A stretch of DNA of 64,000 nt from Caulobacter hibisci (GCF_016135805.1 NZ_JADWOX010000021.1:36768-100767), one strand, 5' to 3'; counted from the first letter of the stretch, positions 18,006-27,160 are shown. Notes: generated from the letters alone by a model not told the origin. Translations and numbers: made by a program.

Positions 18006-19256
18006 ATGCGCAAGCACGACGCCGACGTCATCATCGCCGGGGCCGGCATGGCCGGAACCACCCTGGCGCTCGCCCTCGCCTCGGCCGGGGTCAAGCCGCT
18101 GCTGGTCGATCCGCAGCCCTTCGACGCCCAGCTGGCCCCGACCTTCGACGGCCGCTCATCGGCCATCGCCTATTCGTCGTTCCGCCAATGGCGGGCGATC
18201 GGCGCGGGCGAGGCCCTGGTGCCCCACGCCCAGCGGATCGAGCAGATCCTGGTCACCGACGGCAAGGCGCCGGGCGCGGCCTCGGGCAAGCCGTCCTCGT
18301 TCTTCCTGCGCTTCGACAGCGGCGAGATCGCCGACCGCTCGGAAGGCGAGCCGCTGGGCTACCTGATCGAGAACCGCCAGATCCGCGCGGCCCTGTCGAA
18401 GACGGCGCTGGACAAGGGCCTGACGGTCATCGCGCCGGCGGGCGCGGCCGGCCTGGAGATCGACGCCGCCGAGGCCCGGGTGACCCTGACCGACGGCCGG
18501 GTGCTGAGCGCGCCGCTGGTGGTCAGCGCCGAGGGCCGTAATTCCGTCCTGCGCAAGGCCGCCGGGATCGGCGACATCGGCTGGGGCTACGGCCAGAGCG
18601 GCGTCGTCGCCACGGTGCGGATGCAGCGCCCGCACGAGGGCGTGGCCCACGAATATTTCCTGCCCAGCGGGCCGTTCGCCATCCTGCCGCTGACCGACAA
18701 CCGCGCCAGCCTGGTTTGGACCGAGAGCACGGCGCGGGGCGAGGCCCTGCGGGGCGCTTCGCCCGAGGCCTTCCACGCCCACCTGATGCGCCGGTTCGGC
18801 GATTTCCTCGGCGAAGTCGAGATGGCCGGACCGGTGTTCGTCTATCCGCTGTCGCTGTCGCTGGCCGAGCGCCTGACGTCGCCACGCCTGGCTTTGATCG
18901 GCGACGCCGCCCACGGCGTGCACCCGATCGCGGGACAGGGCCTGAATCTGGGTCTCAAGGATGCCGCGGCCCTGGCCGAGGTGGTGGTCGAGGCGATCCG
19001 CAACGGCGAGGACATCGGCGCCGAAGCCACACTCGAGCGCTACGCCCGCTGGCGGCGGTTCGACAACGTCACCAACGCCCTGGCCTTCGACGGCTTCGTG
19101 CGGTTGTTCTCGAACGACAACGCCCTGCTGCGCGTCGCGCGCGGCATCGGCATGGCGGCGGTCAACCGTATCGCCCCGGCTCGCCGGTTCTTCATGCACG
19201 AAGCCGGCGGCGGCGTGGGCGACCTGCCGAAGCTGCTGCGCGGGACGGCGCTTTAG
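18006..19256 (+). CDS. ubiH: FAD-dependent ubiquinone-biosynthesis hydroxylase (UbiH/UbiF/COQ6 family)
   Basis: This 416-aa flavoprotein has the N-terminal dinucleotide fold (IIAGAGMAGTTLALAL), an FDGRSSAIAYSS block typical of UbiH-like enzymes, and the second FAD motif LIGDAAHGVHPIAGQGLNLGLKD. It would hydroxylate a ring position of the ubiquinone precursor; which carbon cannot be told from sequence. The ATG at 18006 is chosen because residues before it lack conserved features. Confidence 0.9.
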   Translation: MRKHDADVIIAGAGMAGTTLALALASAGVKPLLVDPQPFDAQLAPTFDGRSSAIAYSSFRQWRAIGAGEALVPHAQRIEQILVTDGKAPGAASGKPSSFFLRFDSGEIADRSEGEPLGYLIENRQIRAALSKTALDKGLTVIAPAGAAGLEIDAAEARVTLTDGRVLSAPLVVSAEGRNSVLRKAAGIGDIGWGYGQSGVVATVRMQRPHEGVAHEYFLPSGPFAILPLTDNRASLVWTESTARGEALRGASPEAFHAHLMRRFGDFLGEVEMAGPVFVYPLSLSLAERLTSPRLALIGDAAHGVHPIAGQGLNLGLKDAAALAEVVVEAIRNGEDIGAEATLERYARWRRFDNVTNALAFDGFVRLFSNDNALLRVARGIGMAAVNRIAPARRFFMHEAGGGVGDLPKLLRGTAL

Positions 19257-19267
19257 GGCGGTTAGTG

Positions 19268-19360
19268 GTCCTCGTCCTTCGACAGGCTCAGGATGAGGAC
19301 CAATTCAGGCTCGGCGCTCGATCGAAAACCTCATCCTGAGCTTGTCGAAGGACGAGGTTT
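19268..19360. repeat. Palindromic intergenic repeat, family B copy 1
   Basis: A left arm CTCGTCCTTCGACAGGCTCA and a right arm TGAGCTTGTCGAAGGACGAG are separated by a spacer, in inverted orientation. It lies between the convergent ends of ubiH and the Trm112-like gene. A second copy lies at 29197. Confidence 0.88.
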
Positions 19361-19375
19361 TCGCTGCGCCGGGTC

Positions 19376-19582
19376 TTACTCCCCGTCAGCCAAACTCCGC
19401 GCCTCTTCCGGCAGCATGATCGGCACGCCGTCGCGGATCGGGTAGGCCAGCTTGGCCGTGTGGCTGACGAGCTCGCCGCGGGCGCGGTCGTAGAACAGCG
19501 GGGCGCGGGTCACCGGGCAGACCAGCACCTCCAGCAGGCGCGGATCGACATCGACGGGCGGGGGCGGAGGAGCGGCGGTCAT
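19376..19582 (-). CDS. Trm112/UPF0434 family protein
   Basis: This 68-aa protein contains the UPF0434 core LLEVLVCPVTRAPLFYD and LAYPIRDGVPIML. In eukaryotes Trm112 activates methyltransferases; bacterial homologs are small and less well understood. In related genomes it often clusters with LON-domain and thioredoxin-TPR genes. Here those genes lie upstream on the same strand, but two plus-strand genes (19701-20579) separate them. Confidence 0.88.
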   Translation of the reverse strand: MTAAPPPPPVDVDPRLLEVLVCPVTRAPLFYDRARGELVSHTAKLAYPIRDGVPIMLPEEARSLADGE

Positions 19583-19700
19583 GGCCCTGTTCTAGAGCCC
19601 ACCGCCGAAATGGGAAAGCCCCGCCGCCGGACGTCCCGGAACCTCCGTGCGTGGCCGCGGTTGTCGCAGGAGCGATAACAACGATCCTGGAACCTCATTC

Positions 19701-20096
19701 ATGACCGTCATCGAACGGACCTTCCTGGCCGCCGCCGCGGCCACCAGCGCCCTGACCCTCGCCGCCTGCGGCTCGATGGGGGGCGGCGACGGCGGCTATT
19801 CCCCGCGCCTGGCGACCAAGGCCAGCGACGAAAAGGCCTTCGCCTCGACCTTCGCCTCGTGCCGCGACGAGGTGCGGGCCGGCAAGACCAGCGGCTTCAA
19901 GGTGCACCCGGCCAGCGCCACCGCCCGCGACCTGCCGCCCGGCCCGACCGGGCTGGTGCTCAAGGTCCCCTACGACAAGGCCAAGGGCAGCAAGAGCCAG
20001 CGCGCGGCCTATGACGAGCGCCACAAGGCGGCCGTGGCCCAGTGCCTGTCCGAAAACGGCTACCAAGTGGCCGCCTGGGATGCAGTGAAGCCGTAA
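19701..20096 (+). CDS. Putative lipoprotein, 131 aa
   Basis: The start at 19701 gives a lipoprotein signal with lipobox LTLAACGS and the lipidated Cys at about residue 23. A Gly-rich linker and a small domain with two further Cys residues (ASCRDEV and AQCLSENGY) follow, probably disulfide-bonded in the periplasm. I do not recognise the domain. It is followed by a DUF805 gene on the same strand. Confidence 0.75.
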   Translation: MTVIERTFLAAAAATSALTLAACGSMGGGDGGYSPRLATKASDEKAFASTFASCRDEVRAGKTSGFKVHPASATARDLPPGPTGLVLKVPYDKAKGSKSQRAAYDERHKAAVAQCLSENGYQVAAWDAVKP

Positions 20097-20174
20097 GGCC
20101 GGCGTCTTTCGGACAGAGGCTTTTCATCGCGTCGCGACATGCTACCGTGAGTGGTGTTTTATCGGGAGCTCGCC

Positions 20175-20579
20175 GTGTCGATATTCAAGCCGTTGATCCG
20201 CTTCGCCGACTTTCGGGGGCGTTCCGACCGATCGGAGCTCCTGCAGTTCCTGATGCTGTCCCTGACCCTGCTCTTGAGCGTGGCTTACCTGTGGGGGATG
20301 GGGTGGGGCTTGGCTGACGGCCTGAGGGGCGCCCCGCCGCGGTCGCCGGCCCCCGTGGCGCAGTACCTGGGCCTGCTCCTGCTGCTCCCGGCCCTGTCGC
20401 TCAGCATTCGCCGCCTGCACGACATCGACCGCAGCGGCTGGTGGCTGCTGCTGAACCTCGTGCCGGGCGGGATCGCCGTGCTGATCGTCTTCCTGCTGCA
20501 GGACGGAGGCGTCGGCGACAACCGCTTCGGCCCGCCGCAACCGACCGCTCAGGCCGGCGGCGCGACGGCATCGGCCTGA
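20175..20579 (+). CDS. DUF805 family membrane protein
   Basis: This 134-aa protein opens IFKPLIRFADFRGRSDRSELLQF and continues SIRRLHDIDRSGWWLLLNLVPG, both DUF805 hallmarks. About four hydrophobic helices are present. The GTG at 20175 has GGGAGCT upstream and fits the family start better than an ATG-like codon at 20151. The function of DUF805 proteins is not known. Confidence 0.88.
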   Translation: MSIFKPLIRFADFRGRSDRSELLQFLMLSLTLLLSVAYLWGMGWGLADGLRGAPPRSPAPVAQYLGLLLLLPALSLSIRRLHDIDRSGWWLLLNLVPGGIAVLIVFLLQDGGVGDNRFGPPQPTAQAGGATASA

Positions 20580-20587
20580 GCCATCGC

Positions 20588-21244
20588 CTACTGCAACAAC
20601 GGCGGGTCGTCGTCGTCCTGGGCGGCGTCGATCTCCAGCAGGGTGACCAGGGTGCTGCGGCGGTCGGCCAGGGTGCGGGCCTCCAGCAGCGCCTGCTTTT
20701 CCAGAGGATCGAACGGCAGGGCCATGGCCAGGCTGTTGATCAGGGCGTCGGACGGCGCGGCCTGGGCCTCGGTCCAGTCGATGGCCAGGCCGCGGTGGTC
20801 GAGATAGCGGCGCAGGGCGCTGAGCAGCGGCGCGCCGTCGCCGGCGGGCTCCTGCTGGTCTTCATGAAGGTCGAGGTCGTAGGGCGCGAAGTCGGCCCGT
20901 ACCTGACGATAGGGCGTGCGCACCGGCAACTCCTCACCGACCTGGAACCGCGCCACGCCCGTCAGGGTGATCAGGTAGCGGCCGTCGCTGGTCTCGGCGA
21001 AGCTGGTCACCCGGCCCGCGCAGCCCACCGGCGCCAGCGAGGGCCTCTCGTTATCGCCGCCCGCTCGCGTCTGCACCATGCCGATGATCCGCTCGCCCGA
21101 CATGGCGTCGTCCAGCATGTTCAGATAGCGCGGCTCGAAGATGTTCAACGGCAACTGACCGCCCGGCAGCAGCAGGGCGCCGTCCAGCGGGAACACGGGT
21201 ATCACCAGCGGCAAATCGAGGGTCTTCCGGTAAACGCCCGGCAT
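20588..21244 (-). CDS. LON substrate-binding domain protein
   Basis: This 218-aa protein matches the N-terminal LON domain: IPVFPLDGALLLPGGQLPLNIFEPRYLNML. It lacks the AAA+ and protease domains of full-length Lon. AAGGAGG stands 5 nt upstream of the ATG. It follows the thioredoxin-TPR gene by 50 bp on the same strand, a pairing common in Alphaproteobacteria. A role in protein quality control is inferred. Confidence 0.9.
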   Translation of the reverse strand: MPGVYRKTLDLPLVIPVFPLDGALLLPGGQLPLNIFEPRYLNMLDDAMSGERIIGMVQTRAGGDNERPSLAPVGCAGRVTSFAETSDGRYLITLTGVARFQVGEELPVRTPYRQVRADFAPYDLDLHEDQQEPAGDGAPLLSALRRYLDHRGLAIDWTEAQAAPSDALINSLAMALPFDPLEKQALLEARTLADRRSTLVTLLEIDAAQDDDDPPLLQ

Positions 21245-21294
21245 GGCGGCCTCCTTGACTGGAATTGTGAACGGCGTGGTCCCGCCAGGGTTTC

Positions 21295-22206
21295 CTAGCT
21301 GAACAGGATCGACGACAGGCGCTTGCGGCCCTGCTTGGCCACTTCCGAGGTCGGACCGGCGGCCTCGAACACGGTCAGCAGCTGCTTGCGGGCGGCTTCG
21401 TCGTTCCAGGCGCGGTCGCGCTGGATGATGGTCAGCAGGTGATCGCTGGCCGCGTCGAGGCGCCCGGCGCCGGCCAGGGCCTTGGCGAGTTCGAACCGGG
21501 CCTCGTGGTCGTCGGCGTTGGCGGCCAGGCGCTGCTCGAAGGCGGCCGTCTCGGACGGAGCGGCCTCGGCCAGCTTCAAGGCGGCGCGGACGCTTTCGAG
21601 GTCAGGATCCTTGGCGGTCGTCGGCGCCATGGCGGCGATCTCGGCCGCGCGCTCCAGGTCGCCGCCGGCCAGGTAGACGCGGGCCAGACCGCCCAGCGCC
21701 TTGATGTTGTCCGGCTCCATCTGCAGCACCTGGGCGAAGGCCTGGGCCGCGCCGCCCAAGTCCTCGACGTCCAGGCTCTCCTTGGCCATGGCCAGCAGCT
21801 CGTCGACGGCGCCGGCCGCGGGCGGACCCGAGATGCGCTCGACGAACTGCTGGATCTGGCTTTCGGGCAGGGCGCCCTGGAAGCCGTCCACGGGCTGACC
21901 GTCGACGAAGGCGTAGACGGTGGGGATCGACTGCACGCGCAGTTGGCCGGCGAAGCCCGGGTTCTTGTCGACGTCGATCTTGACCAGCTTGACCGCGCCC
22001 TTGGCGGCGTTGACCACCTTTTCCAGGGCCGGGGTCAGCTGGCGGCACGGGCCGCACCAGGTGGCCCAGAAGTCGACGATCACCGGCTGGACCTTCGAGG
22101 CCTCGATGACGTCGGCCAGGAAGCTGTCGTCGGTCCCGTCCTTGATGTGCTCGCTCTTGCCGCCGCCGGCCTGGATGGGGGCGGGCTTTTCACCGATCAG
22201 GGACAT
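21295..22206 (-). CDS. Thioredoxin–TPR protein (CnoX/YbbN-like chaperedoxin)
   Basis: This 303-aa protein has a thioredoxin domain with an intact WCGPC site (DFWATWCGPCRQL), followed by a C-terminal TPR-like helical region of ~160 residues. The layout and length match CnoX/YbbN. Escherichia coli CnoX has lost redox activity at the corresponding site, whereas this version keeps both cysteines, so it probably works as an oxidoreductase plus holdase. It is in a likely operon with the LON-domain gene. Confidence 0.92.
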   Translation of the reverse strand: MSLIGEKPAPIQAGGGKSEHIKDGTDDSFLADVIEASKVQPVIVDFWATWCGPCRQLTPALEKVVNAAKGAVKLVKIDVDKNPGFAGQLRVQSIPTVYAFVDGQPVDGFQGALPESQIQQFVERISGPPAAGAVDELLAMAKESLDVEDLGGAAQAFAQVLQMEPDNIKALGGLARVYLAGGDLERAAEIAAMAPTTAKDPDLESVRAALKLAEAAPSETAAFEQRLAANADDHEARFELAKALAGAGRLDAASDHLLTIIQRDRAWNDEAARKQLLTVFEAAGPTSEVAKQGRKRLSSILFS

Positions 22207-22282
22207 GGGGGGTCTTCTCTCACGCGCGGGTCGTTCAGCGCCGCAACATGGTCCTTGAGCGCGCGGTTCGCAATCGTCGCCG

Positions 22283-22678
22283 TCAGCCGTGGCCGAGGAT
22301 CGCCCACAGGACCCCCGCGCCAGCTCCCAGCAGGCCCAGCCAGGTTAGCACCATGCCGATGGCGCGCGGCGGCACCTTGGCGCCGGTCAACATGCCGATG
22401 GCGTGGATCAGCCGGCCGACGCCCAGGGCGATGGCGCTGGCCAGCACCAGGATGGTCGGTGCGCCCTGCAATTCGGCCAGGCCCATCGCGATCAGGCCCA
22501 GCGGCATGTACTCGATGAAGTTGCCGTGGGCGCGCATGCGGCCGGCCAGCACCGCGTCGCCGCCTTCGCCCAGTGAGATCCGCGTGCGTGTGCGGCGCAG
22601 GGCCACGGGCAGGCTTAGCCCGACCAGGCCCGCGACGCTGGCGATGCAAAGAACGGACGTGATCGGCAGCCACACCAT
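22283..22678 (-). CDS. MAPEG family membrane protein
   Basis: This 131-aa protein has four hydrophobic helices and the MAPEG block RTRTRISLGEGGDAVLAGRMRAHGNFIEYMPLGLI. MAPEG proteins include microsomal glutathione transferases; bacterial members are mostly uncharacterised. It lies between the ProX-type deacylase and the thioredoxin gene on the same strand. Confidence 0.9.
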   Translation of the reverse strand: MVWLPITSVLCIASVAGLVGLSLPVALRRTRTRISLGEGGDAVLAGRMRAHGNFIEYMPLGLIAMGLAELQGAPTILVLASAIALGVGRLIHAIGMLTGAKVPPRAIGMVLTWLGLLGAGAGVLWAILGHG

Positions 22679-22768
22679 GGTTTCATCCCCTTTTGGTTAT
22701 TGTGGGCGGATGATGTGGCTTATGGTTGTGTCGCGCAAGGGCGCCGGGTCGCCCGGGTCCTCGGGTCC

Positions 22769-23275
22769 TCAGCCCACCACGGCCATCGCCTCGAAATCGA
22801 CGATCATCGGCTCGATGCCCAGCGCCGCCAGGAATTTGCGGAAACCCGCCTGGCTGACGGCGGTGGTGGCGTCGTTCTTCAGCGGATGGAAGTTGACCGG
22901 ATCGGCCTGGGCCAAGGCCTTGTCGAGCACGAAGCGCACCTTGCGGTCGCCGTCGTTGATCAGGCCGAAGGCCGTCACCGAGCCCGGCGTCACGCCCAGC
23001 GTCTCGACCATCATCGCCTCCGGGCCGAACGACAGCCGGCCCGAGCCGATCACGTGGTGCAGCTTCTTGAGGTCGATCGCCGTCTCGCCCAGGGCCGAGA
23101 TCAGCCACAGCTGGCCCTTGGCGTCTTTCAGGAACAGGTTCTTGGTGTGACCGCCGGGCAGGGCCTTCTTGATCTCCAGCCCCTCCTCGACGCGGAACAC
23201 CGGCGGGTGGTCGAGGGTGGAATGGTCGACGCCGTGGGCGTCGAAGAAGGCGAACAGGTCGGCGCGGGTCTTCAT
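22769..23275 (-). CDS. ProX/YbaK-type aminoacyl-tRNA deacylase
   Basis: This 168-aa protein is a free-standing INS-like editing domain. Conserved segments include TLDHPPVFRVEEG near the N-terminus, GGHTKNLFLKD (Lys of the active site) and GSVTAFGLIND. It matches the PrdX/ProXp-ala group, which clears Ala-tRNAPro. It has no membrane or signal sequence. Confidence 0.9.
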   Translation of the reverse strand: MKTRADLFAFFDAHGVDHSTLDHPPVFRVEEGLEIKKALPGGHTKNLFLKDAKGQLWLISALGETAIDLKKLHHVIGSGRLSFGPEAMMVETLGVTPGSVTAFGLINDGDRKVRFVLDKALAQADPVNFHPLKNDATTAVSQAGFRKFLAALGIEPMIVDFEAMAVVG

Positions 23276-23336
23276 GCGCCCGTTCTAGCCAGGAGAGGGG
23301 CGGCCGGTCGAGCCGGCGCGCCCCCCATTTTTGGCG

Positions 23337-24026
23337 CTACTGGGTCAGCGGGCGCAGGATGATCTCGACCCGGCGGTTCTGGGCGCGGCCCTCGGCGGTG
23401 TCGTTGGTGGCGATCGGCTGGCGCTCGCCCTGGCCGGCCACGAAGACGCGGTCGGGCAGCACGCGGCCGGGGCCGGTCAGATAGCCGGCCACCGAGCCGG
23501 CGCGGCGCTCCGACAGGGCCTGGTTGTAGTCGTCCGGACCGCTGCTGTCGGCGTGGCCGACCACGTCGATCGTGGTCTGGGGATAGGCGTTCAGGGTGCG
23601 GGCCACGTCGTCGAGCACGCGGGTGAACTGCGGCTGCACGTCCGACTTGTCGACGGCGAAGGTCACGTCGCTGGGCATGACCAGCACGATCTGGTCGCCG
23701 TTGCGGCGGATGGCGACGCCCGAGCCTTCCAGGCTGCGGCGGAAGTCGGCCTGCTGGCGGTCCATGTAGTTGCCGACGGCGCCGCCGGCCAGGGCGCCGA
23801 TGCCCGCGCCGATCAGCGCGTTCTTGCGGCCCTGCTCGCCCTTGTTGGTGTTGGTCAGGTAGCCCAGCAGCGCGCCGCCGGCGGCGCCGGCCAGGGCCCC
23901 GGTGCCGGTGTTGTTGCGCACCGGCATGCCGGTATAGGGGTCGGTGGTGGTGCAGGCGGTCATGGCGCCGGCGCCGATCAGGAGGGCGCCGAGAGCGGCG
24001 GCGCGGAAGGCGGTCTTGTTGGTCAT
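23337..24026 (-). CDS. OmpA-family lipoprotein with glycine zipper
   Basis: This 229-aa protein has the lipobox GAMTAC (Cys at residue 25). A glycine-zipper region (GALAGAAGGALLGYL, GAGIGALAGGAVGNYMD) follows, then a C-terminal OmpA-like peptidoglycan-binding domain with the Asp/Arg motif DVVGHADSSG...NQALSERRA. It probably links the outer membrane to peptidoglycan. It is a single gene, divergent from the oxygenase at 24180. Confidence 0.93.
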   Translation of the reverse strand: MTNKTAFRAAALGALLIGAGAMTACTTTDPYTGMPVRNNTGTGALAGAAGGALLGYLTNTNKGEQGRKNALIGAGIGALAGGAVGNYMDRQQADFRRSLEGSGVAIRRNGDQIVLVMPSDVTFAVDKSDVQPQFTRVLDDVARTLNAYPQTTIDVVGHADSSGPDDYNQALSERRAGSVAGYLTGPGRVLPDRVFVAGQGERQPIATNDTAEGRAQNRRVEIILRPLTQ

Positions 24027-24179
24027 CTGCCGTCTATCCCGTGAAGTGTCGGATCAGCGGGTGAAACGCACCCGTTATGGTCAAGTTCCGACAAACGACA
24101 TGAGCGGGGGATCAACGGCCTTCGTTCCGCCGCCTCTTGGGTGTAGTAAGGCCCGTCTTACTAACTCTGAAGGCCAACC

Positions 24180-25115
24180 GTGTCCGCATCCGCCATCGAG
24201 CCCGTCTCGTTCACTCTCTACAGCAAGGACTTCGACCGTTTCGCCCGCGAGCTGGGCGCCTCGTTCGAGCGCTATGGTTTCGCCGTGCTGGCGGACTATG
24301 ACCTGCCGCAGGACCGGATCGACGCGGCCGTCGACGACGCCAAGGCCTTCTTCGCCCTGCCGGTCGAGACCAAGAAGCAATATGCCGGGGTCAAGGGCGG
24401 CGCGCGCGGCTACATCCCGTTCGGGGTCGAGACCGCCAAGGGCGCGACGCACCACGACCTGAAGGAATTCTGGCACATGGGCCGCGACCTGCCGCCCGGC
24501 CACCGCTTCCGCGCCACCATGGCCGACAACGTCTGGCCGGCCGAGATCCCGGCCTTCAAGCACGACGTCAGCTGGCTCTACAACGCGCTGGACGGCATGG
24601 GCGGCAAGGTGCTGGAGGCGATCGCCACCTACCTGAAGCTCGACCGCGACTTCTTCAAGCCGACCGTCGAGAACGGCAACAGCGTGCTGCGCCTGCTGCA
24701 CTATCCGCCGATCCCGCAGGACGCCACCGGCGTGCGCGCCGGCGCCCACGGCGACATCAACACCATCACCCTGCTGCTCGGCGCCGAAGAAGGCGGGCTG
24801 GAGCTGCAGGACCGCAACGGCGAATGGCTGCCGATCAACCCGCCGCCGGGCTGCATCGTCGTCAATATCGGCGACATGCTCGAGCGCCTGACCAACCATG
24901 TCCTGCCCTCGACCATCCACCGCGTGCAGAACCCGCCGCCCGAGCGCCGCGGCGTGCCGCGCTACTCGACGCCGTTCTTCCTGCACTTCGCGTCGGACTA
25001 CGAGATCAAGACCCTGCCCAGCACCGTCACCGCCGAGAACCCGGACCGCTATCCGGACTCGATCACCGCCGACGAATTCCTCCAGCAGCGCCTGCGCGAG
25101 ATCAAGCTGGCCTGA
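24180..25115 (+). CDS. Isopenicillin N synthase-like Fe(II)/2-oxoglutarate-type oxygenase
   Basis: This 311-aa protein has the iron ligands HxD in GAHGDINTITLL and the distal His in HVLPSTIHRV. The substrate/co-substrate motif follows as PRYSTPFFLHF (RxS). The family includes 2OG-dependent dioxygenases and IPNS; the true substrate is unknown. It starts with GTG. A strong terminator follows, so it is a single-gene unit. Confidence 0.9.
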   Translation: MSASAIEPVSFTLYSKDFDRFARELGASFERYGFAVLADYDLPQDRIDAAVDDAKAFFALPVETKKQYAGVKGGARGYIPFGVETAKGATHHDLKEFWHMGRDLPPGHRFRATMADNVWPAEIPAFKHDVSWLYNALDGMGGKVLEAIATYLKLDRDFFKPTVENGNSVLRLLHYPPIPQDATGVRAGAHGDINTITLLLGAEEGGLELQDRNGEWLPINPPPGCIVVNIGDMLERLTNHVLPSTIHRVQNPPPERRGVPRYSTPFFLHFASDYEIKTLPSTVTAENPDRYPDSITADEFLQQRLREIKLA

Positions 25116-25141
25116 CCGGCCGGTTCTGGTCCCTGAACGCC

Positions 25142-25173
25142 AAAGGCCCCGTCCTTGCGGACGGGGCCTTTTT
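25142..25173 (+). terminator. Intrinsic terminator of the oxygenase gene
   Basis: A perfect 13-bp stem AAAGGCCCCGTCC / GGACGGGGCCTTT with the loop TTGC continues into five T on the plus strand. It also lies just past the minus-strand vWA gene end and may serve both. Confidence 0.93.
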
Positions 25174-25201
25174 CATGGGCCGAATTCGTGGGGCAGGCCC
25201 G

Positions 25202-27085
25202 CTATTTTGCGATCCGTAGGGCGGAAATGTCCTGGGCGATCGACTTGAAGGTCGCCTTCAGCTCCGAGCCGGTGGAGGGGAACTTGGCCTTGTCGCTGTC
25301 GGTGGCGCACTTGGTCAGCATGTCCTTGGCGTCGGCGTCGCTGCCCACGTCGAAGCCGACCGTGTAGATCACGATGTTCTTCTTCTTCATCGCCGTGCAG
25401 GTGGCCTTGGCCTGGTCGAACAGGTCGCCATTGGTGGCCGAGCAGTCGATCTTGGTCCCGCTCTGGCCGGAATCCTTCGACATAACCCCCCGACAATAGC
25501 CGGTGTTGAAGGCGCCGTCGGTCATGATGATGACCACTTTGAGCAGATCGGTCGCGCCGTAGGCCGCCGGCTTCTGGGTGCTGCTGGACCATAGTGAGCT
25601 GAAGTTGGGCGAGACCATGTACCAACCCCAGTCGATGCCGATCTGGCCGGCGGTCGAGCCCGAGGCGGTGAAGGCGGTGATCTTGGCCTTCAGGGCGGTC
25701 TTGTCGCTCGACAGCGGCATGATCTCCTCCGAGGGGCAGGTCGTGGCGCTGTAGTAGTGGCGGCCGACAAGGGCGGTGCTCGGCGAGTCGTCGGTATAAG
25801 CGTAGTCGGTCGAACCGGATGTTCCCGAGCGGTCGGTGGCGCAGGTGGTCAGCTTATAGGTGGTCGTGCTGTTGGACGTACTGTTGAAGGTGAAATTGGT
25901 GCAGCTGAAGGCGTAGCTGGTGGTGGTGTTGCAGGTCGCCGTGCCGCCCGAGGTGTAGGTCGACAGCGTCGTGCCGGCCACGCCGGTCAGCTCGAAGGTG
26001 TTGGTGGCCACCGTGCCGATCGTATAGCTGTTGCCGTTCAGCTGGGTCATGCCGCCGACGCTGGCCATGTCGACGATGTCGCCGTTCAGGTAGCCGTGCG
26101 ACGCCGCGGTGACCACGGCCGTGCAGCGGGCGTTCGTGCACTTGGTCGTCGTGCCGCTCGACGTGTAGGTCGAGTAGCCGCTGTCAGTCCTGATATTGAG
26201 TTTGATCTTGTTGGCGTCTACGACGCTGGCGACCGTGACGATCTGGCCGTTCAGCTGGGTCATGCCCTTGACGCCGCTGATGTAGAGCGTGTCGCCGGCG
26301 GAATAGCCGTGGCCGGTGATGGTGACGACCGCCGGATTGGCCTTGGTCACGCCGCTGATGCTCTTGCCCGAGGCGGTGGTCCAGTTGGCGATGTTGGTCA
26401 CAGTGCGCACGGCCACGGGACCGCGCACCGTGTCGGCATAGGTCCCGACGTCGACGCCCACCGAATAGGGGATGATGGCGATCTTCGAATAGAACGGGGT
26501 CTGGGTGTCCTGGACGATGGTGTCGATGGCGTCCGACGCCGCCGTCTTCAAGTCGGTCAGGCGGGTGCCGAACATCGAGCCGGTGGTGTCGAGCACCAGG
26601 GCCACTTCCAGGTTCTTGGACGAACGGACGACCTCGGACTTGGCGCTGACCGCCAGGGTCTTGGACGTGGTCCACAGGTTCAGGATGATCGGGGTGATCG
26701 AGGTGCTGGCCTTGCCGACCACGGTCTCGGGCGTCGCTGCGCTGGTGCTGGTGGCGGCCACGGCCGCCACGCGGGTGAACGTGGCGCTGGCGGGGGCGTA
26801 GCCCAGTTCGGCCGTGAGGGCCGGCAGGCCGATGGCGGTCAGGGAGGTCGCGTCCGTGGCCGTCGAGCGCGCGGCGATCAGGGTCGCGGCGTCCAGGGCG
26901 TCCTGCAGATTGCGGCGTTCCAGGGTCGCGCGGCTAATGTCGGCGATGCCGAAGCACAGGATCGACAACGGAATGAGGCTGAGGGCCACCCATACGGCGA
27001 TGGCGCCGCGGGTGTCGGCGCACAGGCCCCGCAGGCGGGCGAGCGCCGCGTCGAGGCGAGCGGACAGGCGTCTGCGGACGGTCAT
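25202..27085 (-). CDS. Tad-like pilus-assembly protein with von Willebrand factor A domain and an inserted duplicated module
   Basis: This 627-aa protein has a basic N-terminus, a TadE/TadG-like segment (TRGAIAVWVALSLIPLSILC, residues 25-44) and an RRNLQDALDAATLIAAR pseudopilin-like helix. A vWA domain follows, with the MIDAS start DTTGS at 166-170 and MTDGAFN at 521-527. Between the MIDAS strands sits an insertion of ~250 residues. It holds two repeats of ~65 residues (249-313 and 321-385) sharing HGYxxGD and GMTQLNG, then a Thr/Ser/Cys-rich stretch. The repeats resemble the FCCH-like beta modules found in other surface proteins. It is probably envelope-anchored. Confidence 0.88.
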   Translation of the reverse strand: MTVRRRLSARLDAALARLRGLCADTRGAIAVWVALSLIPLSILCFGIADISRATLERRNLQDALDAATLIAARSTATDATSLTAIGLPALTAELGYAPASATFTRVAAVAATSTSAATPETVVGKASTSITPIILNLWTTSKTLAVSAKSEVVRSSKNLEVALVLDTTGSMFGTRLTDLKTAASDAIDTIVQDTQTPFYSKIAIIPYSVGVDVGTYADTVRGPVAVRTVTNIANWTTASGKSISGVTKANPAVVTITGHGYSAGDTLYISGVKGMTQLNGQIVTVASVVDANKIKLNIRTDSGYSTYTSSGTTTKCTNARCTAVVTAASHGYLNGDIVDMASVGGMTQLNGNSYTIGTVATNTFELTGVAGTTLSTYTSGGTATCNTTTSYAFSCTNFTFNSTSNSTTTYKLTTCATDRSGTSGSTDYAYTDDSPSTALVGRHYYSATTCPSEEIMPLSSDKTALKAKITAFTASGSTAGQIGIDWGWYMVSPNFSSLWSSSTQKPAAYGATDLLKVVIIMTDGAFNTGYCRGVMSKDSGQSGTKIDCSATNGDLFDQAKATCTAMKKKNIVIYTVGFDVGSDADAKDMLTKCATDSDKAKFPSTGSELKATFKSIAQDISALRIAK

Positions 27086-27160
27086 AGGCGGTGGCCCCTC
27101 GTTCTTTCGCGCACGAGCATGGCGGAAGACGGTGAACAGGCGGCAAACGCCGAAAAAGAT

